Origin: Rhodospirillaceae bacterium
GTDB taxonomy: Bacteria > Pseudomonadota > Alphaproteobacteria > Rhodospirillales > Magnetospirillaceae
DNA length: 7,616 nt
Assembly: GCA_030151865.1 (NCBI GenBank)
Contig: JASLCK010000033.1
Coordinates: forward strand, 1 to 7,616
Direction of reading: 5' to 3'
Part shown: positions 1-5,917 of the stretch, piece by piece
Position numbering within the stretch: the stretch's first letter is position 1
Layout: every line of letters starts with the position of its first letter
Notes under the pieces: generated by a model
Databases searched by the model: none
The model's input: only the letters and a program-made list of their open reading frames with translations
What the model was told of the DNA's origin: nothing
Position numbers and translations under genes: made by a program

Positions 1-886
1 GTTCCGTCAAGGTTTCCAGGGGATCATCCTCGTTGATCTGGCCCTGCTCATCCCCCAAACCATGGGCAATCATTTCGGGAATGCCGTTGAAGTCCGACAC
101 CTTCAGCACGCCGCCCAGGAATTGCTCCATCAGATCGCGGTCGGCATGGGACGGGATGCCGTTGACCGCCGCAAAGGATGGCATGGCCGACCCGGCCCCT
201 TCCTCGACCGCTGCCGCGAAGGGAGGCAGATAGAAGTCATGAAGCCGGGTCGGGCTCATATCGGCGTTGTTGTAATCGCGCCCTCCTTCGGCAGCACCAT
301 ACCCGGCGAAATGCTTCACACAGGCCAAAACACTGTCAGGACGAGACAGATCGCCGCCTTGCAGACCTCGGATCATGGCGCGGGCGATCTGGCTGCCCAG
401 GTAAGGATCCTCGCCCGAGCTTTCGGCGATACGGCCCCAGCGCGGATCGCGGCCGATATCGACCATCGGCGAGAATACCCAGTTGATGCCGCTGGCACTG
501 GCTTCCCGTGCCGCCGTGCGGGCCGTGTTTTCCACATGATCCAAATCCCAAGAACACGACAAGGCCAAGGGGATGGGGAACACGGTCTGGTGACCATGAA
601 TGACGTCAAAGGCCAGCAGCAGCGGAATCCCTAAACGGGATTCCTTGACGGCTACGTCCTGAATACGACGCAACCCTTCGGGACCGTTGACGCCAAAGGA
701 AATCTTGTCCAACCCGCCCAACACACCACCAGCCAGACCGGCGCGAATATCCTCGGCACGGTTATCATCCATCGGGACATTGGTGGTCAGCAGGTTCATC
801 TGCCCCAGCTTTTCCTGAAGCGTCATCTTCGCCATCAAAGCGTCGATAAAGGCAGCCATGGCGCGGGGGTCGGTCTTGGTCGTCAT
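1..886 (-). CDS. Family 3 glycoside hydrolase, BglX-like beta-glucosidase (N-terminal part, cut by window edge)
   Basis: GH3 enzymes remove non-reducing terminal beta-linked sugars by a retaining mechanism. I translated the minus strand by hand and found 295 uninterrupted codons up to base 1, where the window cuts the gene. Residues 1-295 cover the GH3 TIM-barrel domain. Visible family motifs are MTLQEKLGQM (21-30), AFDVIHG (92-98), SPMVDIGRDPRWGR (139-152), SSGEDPYLG (156-164), the substrate-binding pair KH (191-192) in VKHFAGYGAAEGGRDYN, and VSDF, whose Asp265 aligns with the catalytic nucleophile. The match to E. coli BglX is strong in my recollection of that sequence, but BglX is periplasmic and this protein shows no signal peptide. 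The segment before VSDF is about five residues short and lacks the usual WGFxG. ATG886 is chosen; ATG895, in frame, is equally possible, and neither has a strong ribosome binding site. The second GH3 domain lies outside the window. Confidence 0.93.
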   Translation of the reverse strand, partial: MTTKTDPRAMAAFIDALMAKMTLQEKLGQMNLLTTNVPMDDNRAEDIRAGLAGGVLGGLDKISFGVNGPEGLRRIQDVAVKESRLGIPLLLAFDVIHGHQTVFPIPLALSCSWDLDHVENTARTAAREASASGINWVFSPMVDIGRDPRWGRIAESSGEDPYLGSQIARAMIRGLQGGDLSRPDSVLACVKHFAGYGAAEGGRDYNNADMSPTRLHDFYLPPFAAAVEEGAGSAMPSFAAVNGIPSHADRDLMEQFLGGVLKVSDFNGIPEMIAHGLGDEQGQINEDDPLETLTE

Positions 887-904
887 GCGGTCCATCCCAT
901 TTGG

Positions 905-928
905 CGGCGCTCAGGCGCCGACTGTCAT
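905..928 (-). promoter_or_regulatory. Five-codon minicistron and hairpin in the leader of the GH3 gene
   Basis: On the minus strand a good Shine-Dalgarno (GGAGAAAG) precedes ATG at 928-926, which opens ATG ACA GTC GGC GCC TGA and stops at 911. The reading frame is the same as that of the GH3 gene, whose ATG codons follow 16 and 25 bases after the stop. A perfect 6-bp stem (CGGCGC/GCGCCG, 905-920) with a CTGA tetraloop contains the stop codon. The sequence shows this directly; translational coupling or attenuation is inference. An old nonsense mutation shortening the N-terminus is an alternative. No T-tract follows, so it is not an intrinsic terminator. Confidence 0.35.
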
Positions 929-1092
929 TCTTTCTCCATCGTCGCCCGGTGGGGAAAAGAGTCAAGCCGCCCTGATAGGGAAAGATCGATCACAGCCGCA
1001 TTTCTTGAAGATCAATAGGTTGTCGCGTGGGAAAGGCCCAATCTCCCCACGCCACGAACCCGATCCCTTGATCCAAGGGTTGGCTATTGGGG

Positions 1093-1112
1093 GGAGGGTG
1101 AGCCGCCCCTCC
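1093..1112. other. Stem-loop between the chemoreceptor stop and the GH3 gene
   Basis: GGAGGG (1093-1098) and CCCTCC (1107-1112) form a 6-bp GC-rich stem with an 8-nt loop, 11 bases past the chemoreceptor stop. It could end or stabilise the chemoreceptor mRNA, but there is no T-run on the minus-strand exit side, so I do not call it an intrinsic terminator. The rest of 896-1122 holds no gene I can support and no convincing promoter. Confidence 0.25.
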
Positions 1113-1122
1113 TTCCTCCCGC

Positions 1123-2823
1123 CTAACCCTGACGCACTGTCTTCAAGAAGCGCTCCACCTCCTGCGACAGACTGGACGAACTGCCCGCCAGTTGGGTGGC
1201 CGCTGTCAGCATATCGCCAGCCGCAACACCGGTTTCTCCGGCGGCATGGCTAACGCCGCTGATATTGCTGGTGACATCCTGGGTGCCGACTGCCGCCTGT
1301 TCGATATTGCGGGCGATTTCGTTGGCCGCCGCGCCCTGTTCCTCGACCGCGCCTGCAATAGCGGTGGCGATCTGGTTCATCTCGACAATCACCTTGCCGA
1401 TGGCGTCAATGGCCTCGACCGACTGGGCGGTGGCATGCTGGATATCTAGGATTTGCTGGCTGATTTCCTCGGTCGCTCGCCCGGTCTGGGTTGCCAGACT
1501 TTTGACTTCCGACGCCACCACGGCAAAGCCCTTGCCCGCCTCACCCGCACGGGCTGCTTCGATGGTGGCGTTCAGAGCCAACAGGTTAGTCTGACTGGCG
1601 ATGTCATTGATCAGATTGATCACTTCGCCAATCTTTTGCGATGCCTGCGACAAGCTTTGCACCTGGGCATGGGTTTCCTCCGCCTGATGGACCGCCCTAC
1701 CGGCGATTTCGGTAGATTTCGCCACCTGCTTGGCAATCTCAGTGATCGAAGCCGACAATTCTTCCGTCGCACTGGCAACCGTTTGCACGTTGGCAGATGC
1801 CTGTTCCGCCGCCGCCGCGACATTGGTGGATTGTCGGCTGGTCTGTTCTGCCGTAGCCGACAAGGCCTGGGACGACGATTTGACCTGTTCGGCAGCCGTT
1901 GACACCGACTCGACAATACCCCCAACGCTGGAACGGAAGGCTTCCGCCAGCCTGTTCAGGCCTGTCTTCCGATCCTCGGCGGCACGCTGTTCAGCGGCAC
2001 GGGCATCGGCCTCCATCTGCCGGGTACGGATGATGTTCTCGCGGAACACTTCCATGGTTCCAGCGATCAAACCAATTTCATCCCTGCGTCCGATCCCGAA
2101 AATAGTTTTGTCGGTATCGCCCGCCGACAAAGCCTTCAAGCTTTCCACGGCTTGAACCAGCGGTTTGGCGATGTTCTGGCTGCCGATCAGATATCCCACG
2201 GCCACACCAAGCAAGACCCCGCCGATGGCAAAGGACATCATTTTGATCTGCGCGGTTTCCGCCAAAGCGACACCTCGGTTGGCTGCCTTGGTGCCTTTGG
2301 CATCATAATAGTTGGCCAACCCTTCCGAGGTATCCAGCAAGCGGGTTGCCAAAGCCCGTCCCGTCAGGACGGACTGATAGATGATCTTGCGCGCCTCGTC
2401 CAAAGCGACATCACTGCTCCGCTTATCGGCTTCGGCCAAAGTAGCGTTCACGTTGACCAGATAATTTTGATATTCGCTGCGCAATTGGACCAGCATGGAC
2501 TTCTCGTCTGGCGTAGCAGCCGCTTCGATATCCGCCAATAATTTGGCCGCGGTTTCTTTGCGGGTTTCCACGCCTTCGCGCAGGCTTTTGATATTTTCAG
2601 GAGACGGATCCAGACCGGCCCGATACTCGCCCCGATTCAGGACGATGGCGATCTGGCTCATCCGCGCCGCCTTCAATGCCAGACTGTCGGCGTCGTCGAT
2701 ATCCTTGCCAGCCTGGCCCAACAGACCAAGATTGGTATAGCCAACCCAACCGACCAGACCGGTCACAGCCGCCATGAACACAACCAAGATGATCAGTTTT
2801 TTAAGGATTGAGAGGTTTTTCAT
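1123..2823 (-). CDS. Methyl-accepting chemotaxis protein (transmembrane chemoreceptor)
   Basis: A 566-residue chemoreceptor that would sit in the inner membrane and control CheA/CheW. Segments in order: a short cytoplasmic N-terminus (MKNLSILKK), TM1 about 9-29, a mostly helical periplasmic sensor of about 165 residues that resembles a four-helix-bundle ligand domain, TM2 about 194-214, HAMP about 215-268 (Pro221 and the DEIG motif at 248-251), then the long signalling coiled coil. The kinase-binding hairpin tip is unmistakable at 408-444 (IASQTNLLALNATIEAARAG and following FAVVASEVKSLA). Ala/Glu/Gln-rich adaptation regions flank it. It ends with EVERFLKTVRQG and shows no obvious C-terminal CheR-docking pentapeptide. 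The start is fixed by AGGAGG seven bases before ATG2823. The ligand cannot be read from the sequence. It is monocistronic in appearance, with the AT-rich region 2881-3120 as its control region. Confidence 0.96.
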   Translation of the reverse strand: MKNLSILKKLIILVVFMAAVTGLVGWVGYTNLGLLGQAGKDIDDADSLALKAARMSQIAIVLNRGEYRAGLDPSPENIKSLREGVETRKETAAKLLADIEAAATPDEKSMLVQLRSEYQNYLVNVNATLAEADKRSSDVALDEARKIIYQSVLTGRALATRLLDTSEGLANYYDAKGTKAANRGVALAETAQIKMMSFAIGGVLLGVAVGYLIGSQNIAKPLVQAVESLKALSAGDTDKTIFGIGRRDEIGLIAGTMEVFRENIIRTRQMEADARAAEQRAAEDRKTGLNRLAEAFRSSVGGIVESVSTAAEQVKSSSQALSATAEQTSRQSTNVAAAAEQASANVQTVASATEELSASITEIAKQVAKSTEIAGRAVHQAEETHAQVQSLSQASQKIGEVINLINDIASQTNLLALNATIEAARAGEAGKGFAVVASEVKSLATQTGRATEEISQQILDIQHATAQSVEAIDAIGKVIVEMNQIATAIAGAVEEQGAAANEIARNIEQAAVGTQDVTSNISGVSHAAGETGVAAGDMLTAATQLAGSSSSLSQEVERFLKTVRQG

Positions 2824-2900
2824 GACCCAACCTCCTGGAAGATCGAATTTCTTCCTGTCTTGAGAGATCCCCGCCCCAAATCTGGAATAACGAAATTAAT

Positions 2901-2920
2901 GATAGAAAATGAGAATGACT
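2901..2920. promoter_or_regulatory. Possible Fur-type site (weaker copy)
   Basis: The stretch around AATGAGAAT (2908-2916) resembles half of a Fur box, with repeated NAATGA-type hexamers. It lies about 80-100 bases before the chemoreceptor start. The surrounding AT-rich composition makes chance matches likely, so this is a weak candidate. Confidence 0.15.
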
Positions 2921-3016
2921 AAATCTCTATAACTGACCTCATAATTTCTGTAATCTTTTGATGTTAATAATTTTAAATAGATAGAACTCTGGATTTTCAA
3001 ACCAAGACACAAGTCA

Positions 3017-3034
3017 TACTGTTCGCATACAGTA
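3017..3034. promoter_or_regulatory. 18-bp inverted repeat, operator-like
   Basis: TACTGT (3017-3022) and ACAGTA (3029-3034) are perfect inverted arms around a 6-base spacer TCGCAT. This is the size and form of a dimeric regulator site. It overlaps GTTC-N7-GTAC (3021-3035 area), one base off the alphaproteobacterial LexA box GTTC-N7-GTTC, and is two bases shorter than the E. coli LexA palindrome, so a LexA assignment is not justified. Its regulator is unknown. Confidence 0.35.
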
Positions 3035-3085
3035 CGCATTTATCTATTCCCTGTGGATTATCAGGCTTTATCATCATCCTTAATA

Positions 3086-3100
3086 TGATAATAATTATTA
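3086..3100. promoter_or_regulatory. Fur-box-like palindrome
   Basis: TGATAATAATTATTA matches the 7-1-7 Fur pattern TGATAAT-N-ATTATCA at 13 of 14 defined positions and contains the perfect 12-bp palindrome TAATAATTATTA (3089-3100). It lies 190 bp before the response regulator and about 265 bp before the chemoreceptor. The AT-rich setting raises the chance-match rate. Iron control of either gene is inference. Confidence 0.25.
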
Positions 3101-3289
3101 ATATCAATAAATAGGCAGGGTTTTCTAGCTTCGCAAGGCAAAATCTTTGTCGATGCGCATACCTCTCCCCATCGGCTTCGACCAATCGCAGGGGACCAAA
3201 GCCATAGGTGCGGCAGTAATAGAGGATAGAGACGTCTTGCACATTCTTCCGCTAGGATTTCTGACAAAGTCTTGCAGAGAGGGGGCGGG

Positions 3290-3685
3290 ATGGCTCAGAC
3301 GGATAGACACAGCCCCATGGCGCTGGTGGTAGATGACAACGAGGTCACGCGCAAACTGATCGGCGCATTGATGCGCCGTCTTGGCTATGCAGTGGCAGAC
3401 GCCAAAGATGGACTGGAAGCCGTCAGCGCCGTGGCGCAAAACCACTTTGACTGCATCTTGATGGATATCGATATGCCCCGAATGACCGGCCTTGAAGCGA
3501 CGCGGGCCATTCGCGCCATGCCGGGTAAGATCGCTCAGGTGCCGATCATCGCCATCACTGCCCGCACCCGTCCAGAAGAAGTGGATGAATGCCGTGACGC
3601 CGGAATGGATGGCCACCTGGGCAAACCAGTCGTGGTTGCCGATCTCGATAAAACCCTAACAGCGGCGCGTACCCTGCGGGCTTGA
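3290..3685 (+). CDS. Single-domain response regulator (CheY/Spo0F-type receiver)
   Basis: A 131-residue protein consisting of one receiver domain and nothing else. All phosphorylation residues are present: acidic pair Asp15-Asp16 (VVDDN), phospho-acceptor Asp59 (LMDIDMP), Thr90 (AITA) and Lys112 (GKP). Such proteins carry phosphate to a partner protein instead of binding DNA; the style MDIDMPRMTGLEATRAIR is closer to receivers of hybrid kinases than to CheY. The ATG at 3290 is chosen because GAGAGGGGG lies a few bases before it; an in-frame TTG at 3272 would add six residues but would bury that site. The gene ends 12 bp from the stop of the convergent hybrid kinase and is divergent from the chemoreceptor. 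A shared phosphorelay with the neighbouring kinase is plausible but unproven. Confidence 0.93.
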   Translation: MAQTDRHSPMALVVDDNEVTRKLIGALMRRLGYAVADAKDGLEAVSAVAQNHFDCILMDIDMPRMTGLEATRAIRAMPGKIAQVPIIAITARTRPEEVDECRDAGMDGHLGKPVVVADLDKTLTAARTLRA

Positions 3686-3693
3686 AGCCTTTT
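3679..3693 (+). terminator. Weak terminator-like hairpin at the response regulator stop
   Basis: GGCT/AGCC with the loop TGA, which is the stop codon itself, is followed by TTTT (3690-3693). A 4-bp stem is short for an intrinsic terminator. A competing repeat AGCCT (3686-3690)/AGGCT (3700-3704) spans the two convergent stops. Either could help separate the convergent transcripts. Confidence 0.22.
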
Positions 3694-3697
3694 CCGT

Positions 3698-4870
3698 TCA
3701 GGCTGCGCACAGACGGTCTGGGGGAAAGCGCATAGTCACACTGGTGCCGGCCCCAACTTCACTCACCAGTGTCAAGGTGCCGCCGTGCAAGGCCATGAAA
3801 CGACGGCTGAGCGGCAACCCCAACCCCGTACCGCCGTGTTTACGGGCTACCATGATGTCGCCTTGCTCGAACTCCTCCATCACCTTGTCTTTGGCTTCGG
3901 CGGAAATACCGCATCCGTTGTCGGACACCATAACCGACAAGCCCTCTAGCCCCAATTGCACGGCAATGACGATCTTGCCGCCCGCCGGGGTGAACTTCAG
4001 AGCATTAGACAACAGATTGAGCACGATCTGACGCACCAGCCGGGAATCGGCATGGACCTGCGGCCAAGCCCCCTCCGCCAGGGGATTGAGAATAATTCCA
4101 CGGGCCTGGGCGCTGTCGGCCACCATTTCCAGGCAGGATTCCAGCAGGGGCCGCAATTCCACATCCTCCTCGACCAGATGGAAGCGGCCAGCCTCTACCT
4201 TCGAGAGATCCAGAACGTCATTGATCAGGGCCAGCAAGTGCGTGCCCGCGGAAAAGATATCTTGCGCATATTCGGCGTATTTGGCGACCCCAACCGGTCC
4301 CAGCATCTCTTCCTTGATCATCTCGGAAAAACCAAGGATAGCGTTTAGCGGCGTCCGCAGTTCGTGGCTCATGCTGGCCAGAAACCGGCTCTTGCGATGA
4401 TTGGCTTCTTCCGCCGCCTGCTTGGCCAGCACCAGTTCATGCTCCAGGCGTTTGCGTTCCACCGCATAGAATAAAGAACGATAGATCAACAGGCCATCAC
4501 CTTGGCCTTTGACCAAATAGTCCTGAGCGCCGGCATGCACGGTTTCCAGTGCGAAATCAGCATCGTCATAGCCAGTGCAAACCACCACCGCCACCTCTGG
4601 TGCGGCTTTTTGCACCCGCGCCAAGGTCGGGAAGCCGGTAGAATCCGGCAGCGACAAATCCAATAAGATGACATCAAAGCGCTCAGGCGCGCCCAGTTCG
4701 GCCAAAGCTTCGCCCAAAGTGGTGACATGGAAAAGCTGGACCGGGCCCAGATGACTGACCTCTTCCAGCAACAGGCCAATCAGACGAGCGTCCCCCGGAT
4801 TATCCTCGACGAACAATACACGTAGGGTGGGGCGTCCAGATGGGGACATAAGTCGGCTCGTTCGCAACAT
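3698..4870 (-). CDS. Hybrid sensor histidine kinase with N-terminal receiver (REC-HisKA-HATPase)
   Basis: A soluble 390-residue kinase with no membrane segment. Order: REC about 16-135 with Glu22-Asp23, phospho-acceptor Asp71 (LLDLSLPDS), Thr99 (CTG) and Lys121 (VKG); a helical linker about 135-160; HisKA with phospho-His169 in FLASMSHELRTPLN; HATPase_c about 270-385 with N-box Asn285/Asn289 (NLLSNALKF), G1 DNGCGI (317-322) and G2 GGTGLGL (346-352). With input at a receiver, it should respond to phosphate from another kinase and pass it on. No output domain is present. Start choice is uncertain: ATG4870 is used; ATG4849 (383 residues) and TTG4888 also fit, and none has a strong ribosome binding site. 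A small hairpin (GGACC/GGTCC) overlaps this start region, and a TAATAT -10-like hexamer lies at 4897-4892. It is convergent with the single-domain response regulator, a possible partner. Confidence 0.93.
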   Translation of the reverse strand: MLRTSRLMSPSGRPTLRVLFVEDNPGDARLIGLLLEEVSHLGPVQLFHVTTLGEALAELGAPERFDVILLDLSLPDSTGFPTLARVQKAAPEVAVVVCTGYDDADFALETVHAGAQDYLVKGQGDGLLIYRSLFYAVERKRLEHELVLAKQAAEEANHRKSRFLASMSHELRTPLNAILGFSEMIKEEMLGPVGVAKYAEYAQDIFSAGTHLLALINDVLDLSKVEAGRFHLVEEDVELRPLLESCLEMVADSAQARGIILNPLAEGAWPQVHADSRLVRQIVLNLLSNALKFTPAGGKIVIAVQLGLEGLSVMVSDNGCGISAEAKDKVMEEFEQGDIMVARKHGGTGLGLPLSRRFMALHGGTLTLVSEVGAGTSVTMRFPPDRLCAA

Positions 4871-4908
4871 CGGACCCAAATGGTCCAACCGATATTACGA
4901 TAATAACA

Positions 4909-4923
4909 TGGAAGTTGTTTCCA
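4909..4923. promoter_or_regulatory. 15-bp inverted repeat before the hybrid kinase
   Basis: TGGAA and TTCCA are perfect arms around a 5-base spacer (GTTGT), located about 40 bases before the kinase start and just past the oxygenase terminator. It lies about 12 bases upstream of the TAATAT -10-like hexamer, within possible promoter space, so it may be an operator. No known regulator is recognised. Confidence 0.25.
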
Positions 4924-4928
4924 CGCCC

Positions 4929-4966
4929 GAAAGAAAACGGCCGACCCTGTGGAGCAGGATCGGCCG
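4929..4966 (-). terminator. Intrinsic terminator of the oxygenase gene
   Basis: CGGCCGACCCTG (4938-4949) and CAGGATCGGCCG (4955-4966) form a 12-bp stem with a 5-nt loop. Read on the minus strand, all 12 pairs form with one G-U wobble, and TTTTCTTTC follows. On the plus strand the same position is an A-C mismatch, so the structure favours minus-strand transcription. It begins 25 bases after the oxygenase stop. A T-run (TCTTTTT) on the plus side could give weak two-way function. Confidence 0.85.
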
Positions 4967-4990
4967 GGCGTCTTTTTGGGAAAGACGGTT

Positions 4991-5668
4991 TTACTTCACC
5001 GGAGTTTCCGGATAGGCCAGTTCATGGCGAGCGCGCCATTCGGGGGCCACGTAATTGATGATGATCGACTTGCGCACACCACCAATCTTACGGGGCTCGA
5101 CGCCATGCCAGGTGTCTGTACCGGGAATGAAGATCAGGCCGCTATTGAACGGGCTGGGCGCACGGTGCAACCACTTCTTATCGCCGTCGTAAACGTCGGT
5201 GCCCCAATCGTCGCTGCCTTCACCCTTCGAGAGATAGATCAGCATGGTGTACTGCTTGACGCCGATATCAGTATGGGGCTCCAGCCAGAAACCATCGGTA
5301 TCCTGGCAATATTCCAGGCGCAGATTGGTACCGGTCAGATCAATCTTGCATTCCTTTTCGATCATCGCGACGGTTTCGGGCGACTGGAACGCTTCGGCCA
5401 GAGCACGCGTGGCCGGGAACTTGGCCTGGGCTTCGGCATTAAAATAATAGCGGGTGTTGTTGTTGGTTTCCCGACGACCGTTGAAAACCAAACCACTCGG
5501 CGCAGGGACCGGCAAGACGTGCAACGCCTCGGCCTGATCGAGGGGAAGGATATCCTTCATCAGCCAATGCCGATAGGGATCGGTAACCCGGGTGCTGCGA
5601 TCGAGCGCACTCAGAAAGCTCTTTTGATCATCCCGCGCTTGCGAGACGGCAGACGATGCCGAGGTCAT
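4991..5668 (-). CDS. 2-oxoglutarate/Fe(II)-dependent dioxygenase family protein
   Basis: A 225-residue protein of the double-stranded beta-helix oxygenases (prolyl-4-hydroxylase-like, 2OG-FeII_Oxy_3 type). From ATG5668, the iron ligands are His132 and Asp134 (PHTDIG) and His188 (DTWHGVEPR), and Arg199 in GGVRKSIIINYV is placed to bind the 2OG carboxylate. A strand YTMLIYLSKG follows the HxD motif, as expected. It ends in APEWRARHELAYPETPVK. No signal peptide or membrane segment is visible. The substrate is unknown; hydroxylation of a protein side chain or a small molecule are both possible. ATG5668 is preferred because GAGG sits six bases before it; a GTG at 5731 and ATGs at 5704/5701 in the same frame lack such a site. 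It is divergent from hsp20 and followed by its own terminator, so it looks monocistronic. Confidence 0.88.
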   Translation of the reverse strand: MTSASSAVSQARDDQKSFLSALDRSTRVTDPYRHWLMKDILPLDQAEALHVLPVPAPSGLVFNGRRETNNNTRYYFNAEAQAKFPATRALAEAFQSPETVAMIEKECKIDLTGTNLRLEYCQDTDGFWLEPHTDIGVKQYTMLIYLSKGEGSDDWGTDVYDGDKKWLHRAPSPFNSGLIFIPGTDTWHGVEPRKIGGVRKSIIINYVAPEWRARHELAYPETPVK

Positions 5669-5674
5669 ATTGCG

Positions 5675-5680
5675 CCTCAA
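5675..5680 (-). promoter_or_regulatory. Ribosome binding site deciding the oxygenase start
   Basis: TTGAGG on the minus strand lies six bases before ATG5668. The longer in-frame starts at 5731 (GTG), 5704 and 5701 have no comparable site, so the shorter protein is favoured. Confidence 0.6.
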
Positions 5681-5791
5681 AGTAAAGTGAAAGCGGCTCA
5701 TCATAGTGAAACTGCGCTTGGGTTTAAACACCCTTATACCCTTTGTTGGTATTCAACGGTATGAGAAGCGCCTCCTTCTCTTTGCCCCTCC

Positions 5792-5822
5792 CTTGACGCA
5801 GCCCCCAAGCGGGCCGAAATAT
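5792..5822 (+). promoter_or_regulatory. Candidate sigma-32 (RpoH) heat-shock promoter
   Basis: CTTGACG (5792-5798) and CCGAAATAT (5814-5822) are separated by 15 bases, resembling the RpoH pattern CTTGAAA-N13-15-CCCCATNT; the CTTGAC form of the -35 is typical of alphaproteobacteria. Transcription would begin near 5829, exactly at the first leader hairpin. The -10 match is partial, so this is a candidate only. Confidence 0.45.
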
Positions 5823-5828
5823 CACTAT

Positions 5829-5907
5829 GGCGGTGCCCTGTGGGCCGCCGGTCAAGGGTGCCGCTAGGCGGACCCAAGGCCCCCTTCGCTCGCTTTATTT
5901 AAGGAGC
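5829..5907 (+). ncRNA. ROSE-type RNA thermometer in the hsp20 leader
   Basis: Four consecutive hairpins fill the leader. I: GGCGG (5829-5833)/CCGCC (5845-5849) with inner CCC/GGG. II: GGGT-CCGC (5856-5864, one bulged G)/GCGG-ACCC (5868-5875). III: AAGG (5876-5879)/CCTT (5883-5886). IV: GCTC-G-CTT (5888-5895) pairs with AAG-GAGC (5901-5907) around a 5-nt loop, leaving one bulged G (5892). Hairpin IV contains TCGCT (5890-5894), the UYGCU motif that defines ROSE elements, paired with the AGGA of the Shine-Dalgarno AAGGAG (5901-5906), with the bulged G where ROSE elements have it. In that family, heat melts this hairpin and frees the ribosome site. The next gene is hsp20, as expected. Melting behaviour has not been computed. 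Confidence 0.82.
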
Positions 5908-5917
5908 ACGCCGTCCC

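Larger units (their letters stand above)
2824..3289. other. Long intergenic control region with a 29 % G+C island
   Basis: This 466-bp gap separates the divergent chemoreceptor (minus) and response regulator (plus). Bases 2881-3120 contain 70 G/C in 240 by hand count (about 29 %), in a GC-rich neighbourhood. The lowest block is 2941-3000 (12 of 60). Short reading frames here lack good start sites and family resemblance, so I call no gene. The island holds two Fur-like motifs and an 18-bp inverted repeat, listed separately. TTGAAA at 3000-2995 on the minus strand could be a -35 for the chemoreceptor, but no good -10 follows at 16-18 bp. I see no clear promoter for the response regulator in 3121-3289. 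Confidence 0.6.

Noticed and set aside
487..501. Possible sigma-54 promoter (TGGCAC followed by TTCC)
   Set aside because: It lies on the plus strand inside the GH3 coding region, lacks the GC-TTGCA form of the -12 element, and has no gene to serve.
62..634. 190-codon open frame on the plus strand
   Set aside because: It is opposite the GH3 coding sequence, which carries clear family motifs. GC-rich third positions create such shadows.
3021..3035. LexA box of the alphaproteobacterial type
   Set aside because: The sequence is GTTC-N7-GTAC, not GTTC-N7-GTTC, and no DNA-repair gene is nearby. It is kept only as an unassigned inverted repeat.
3125..3616. 163-codon open frame on the minus strand
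   Set aside because: It lies opposite the response regulator, whose motifs are complete, and its peptide resembles no family. It is a shadow frame.
4970..4980. T-run suggesting a plus-strand terminator
   Set aside because: No plus-strand gene enters this region, and the stem has an A-C mismatch on plus but a G-U pair on minus, so the minus orientation is preferred.
4949..5764. 271-codon open frame on the plus strand
   Set aside because: It overlaps the whole oxygenase gene, which has the iron-binding residues and a terminator. The plus frame starts within that terminator and looks like no known protein.
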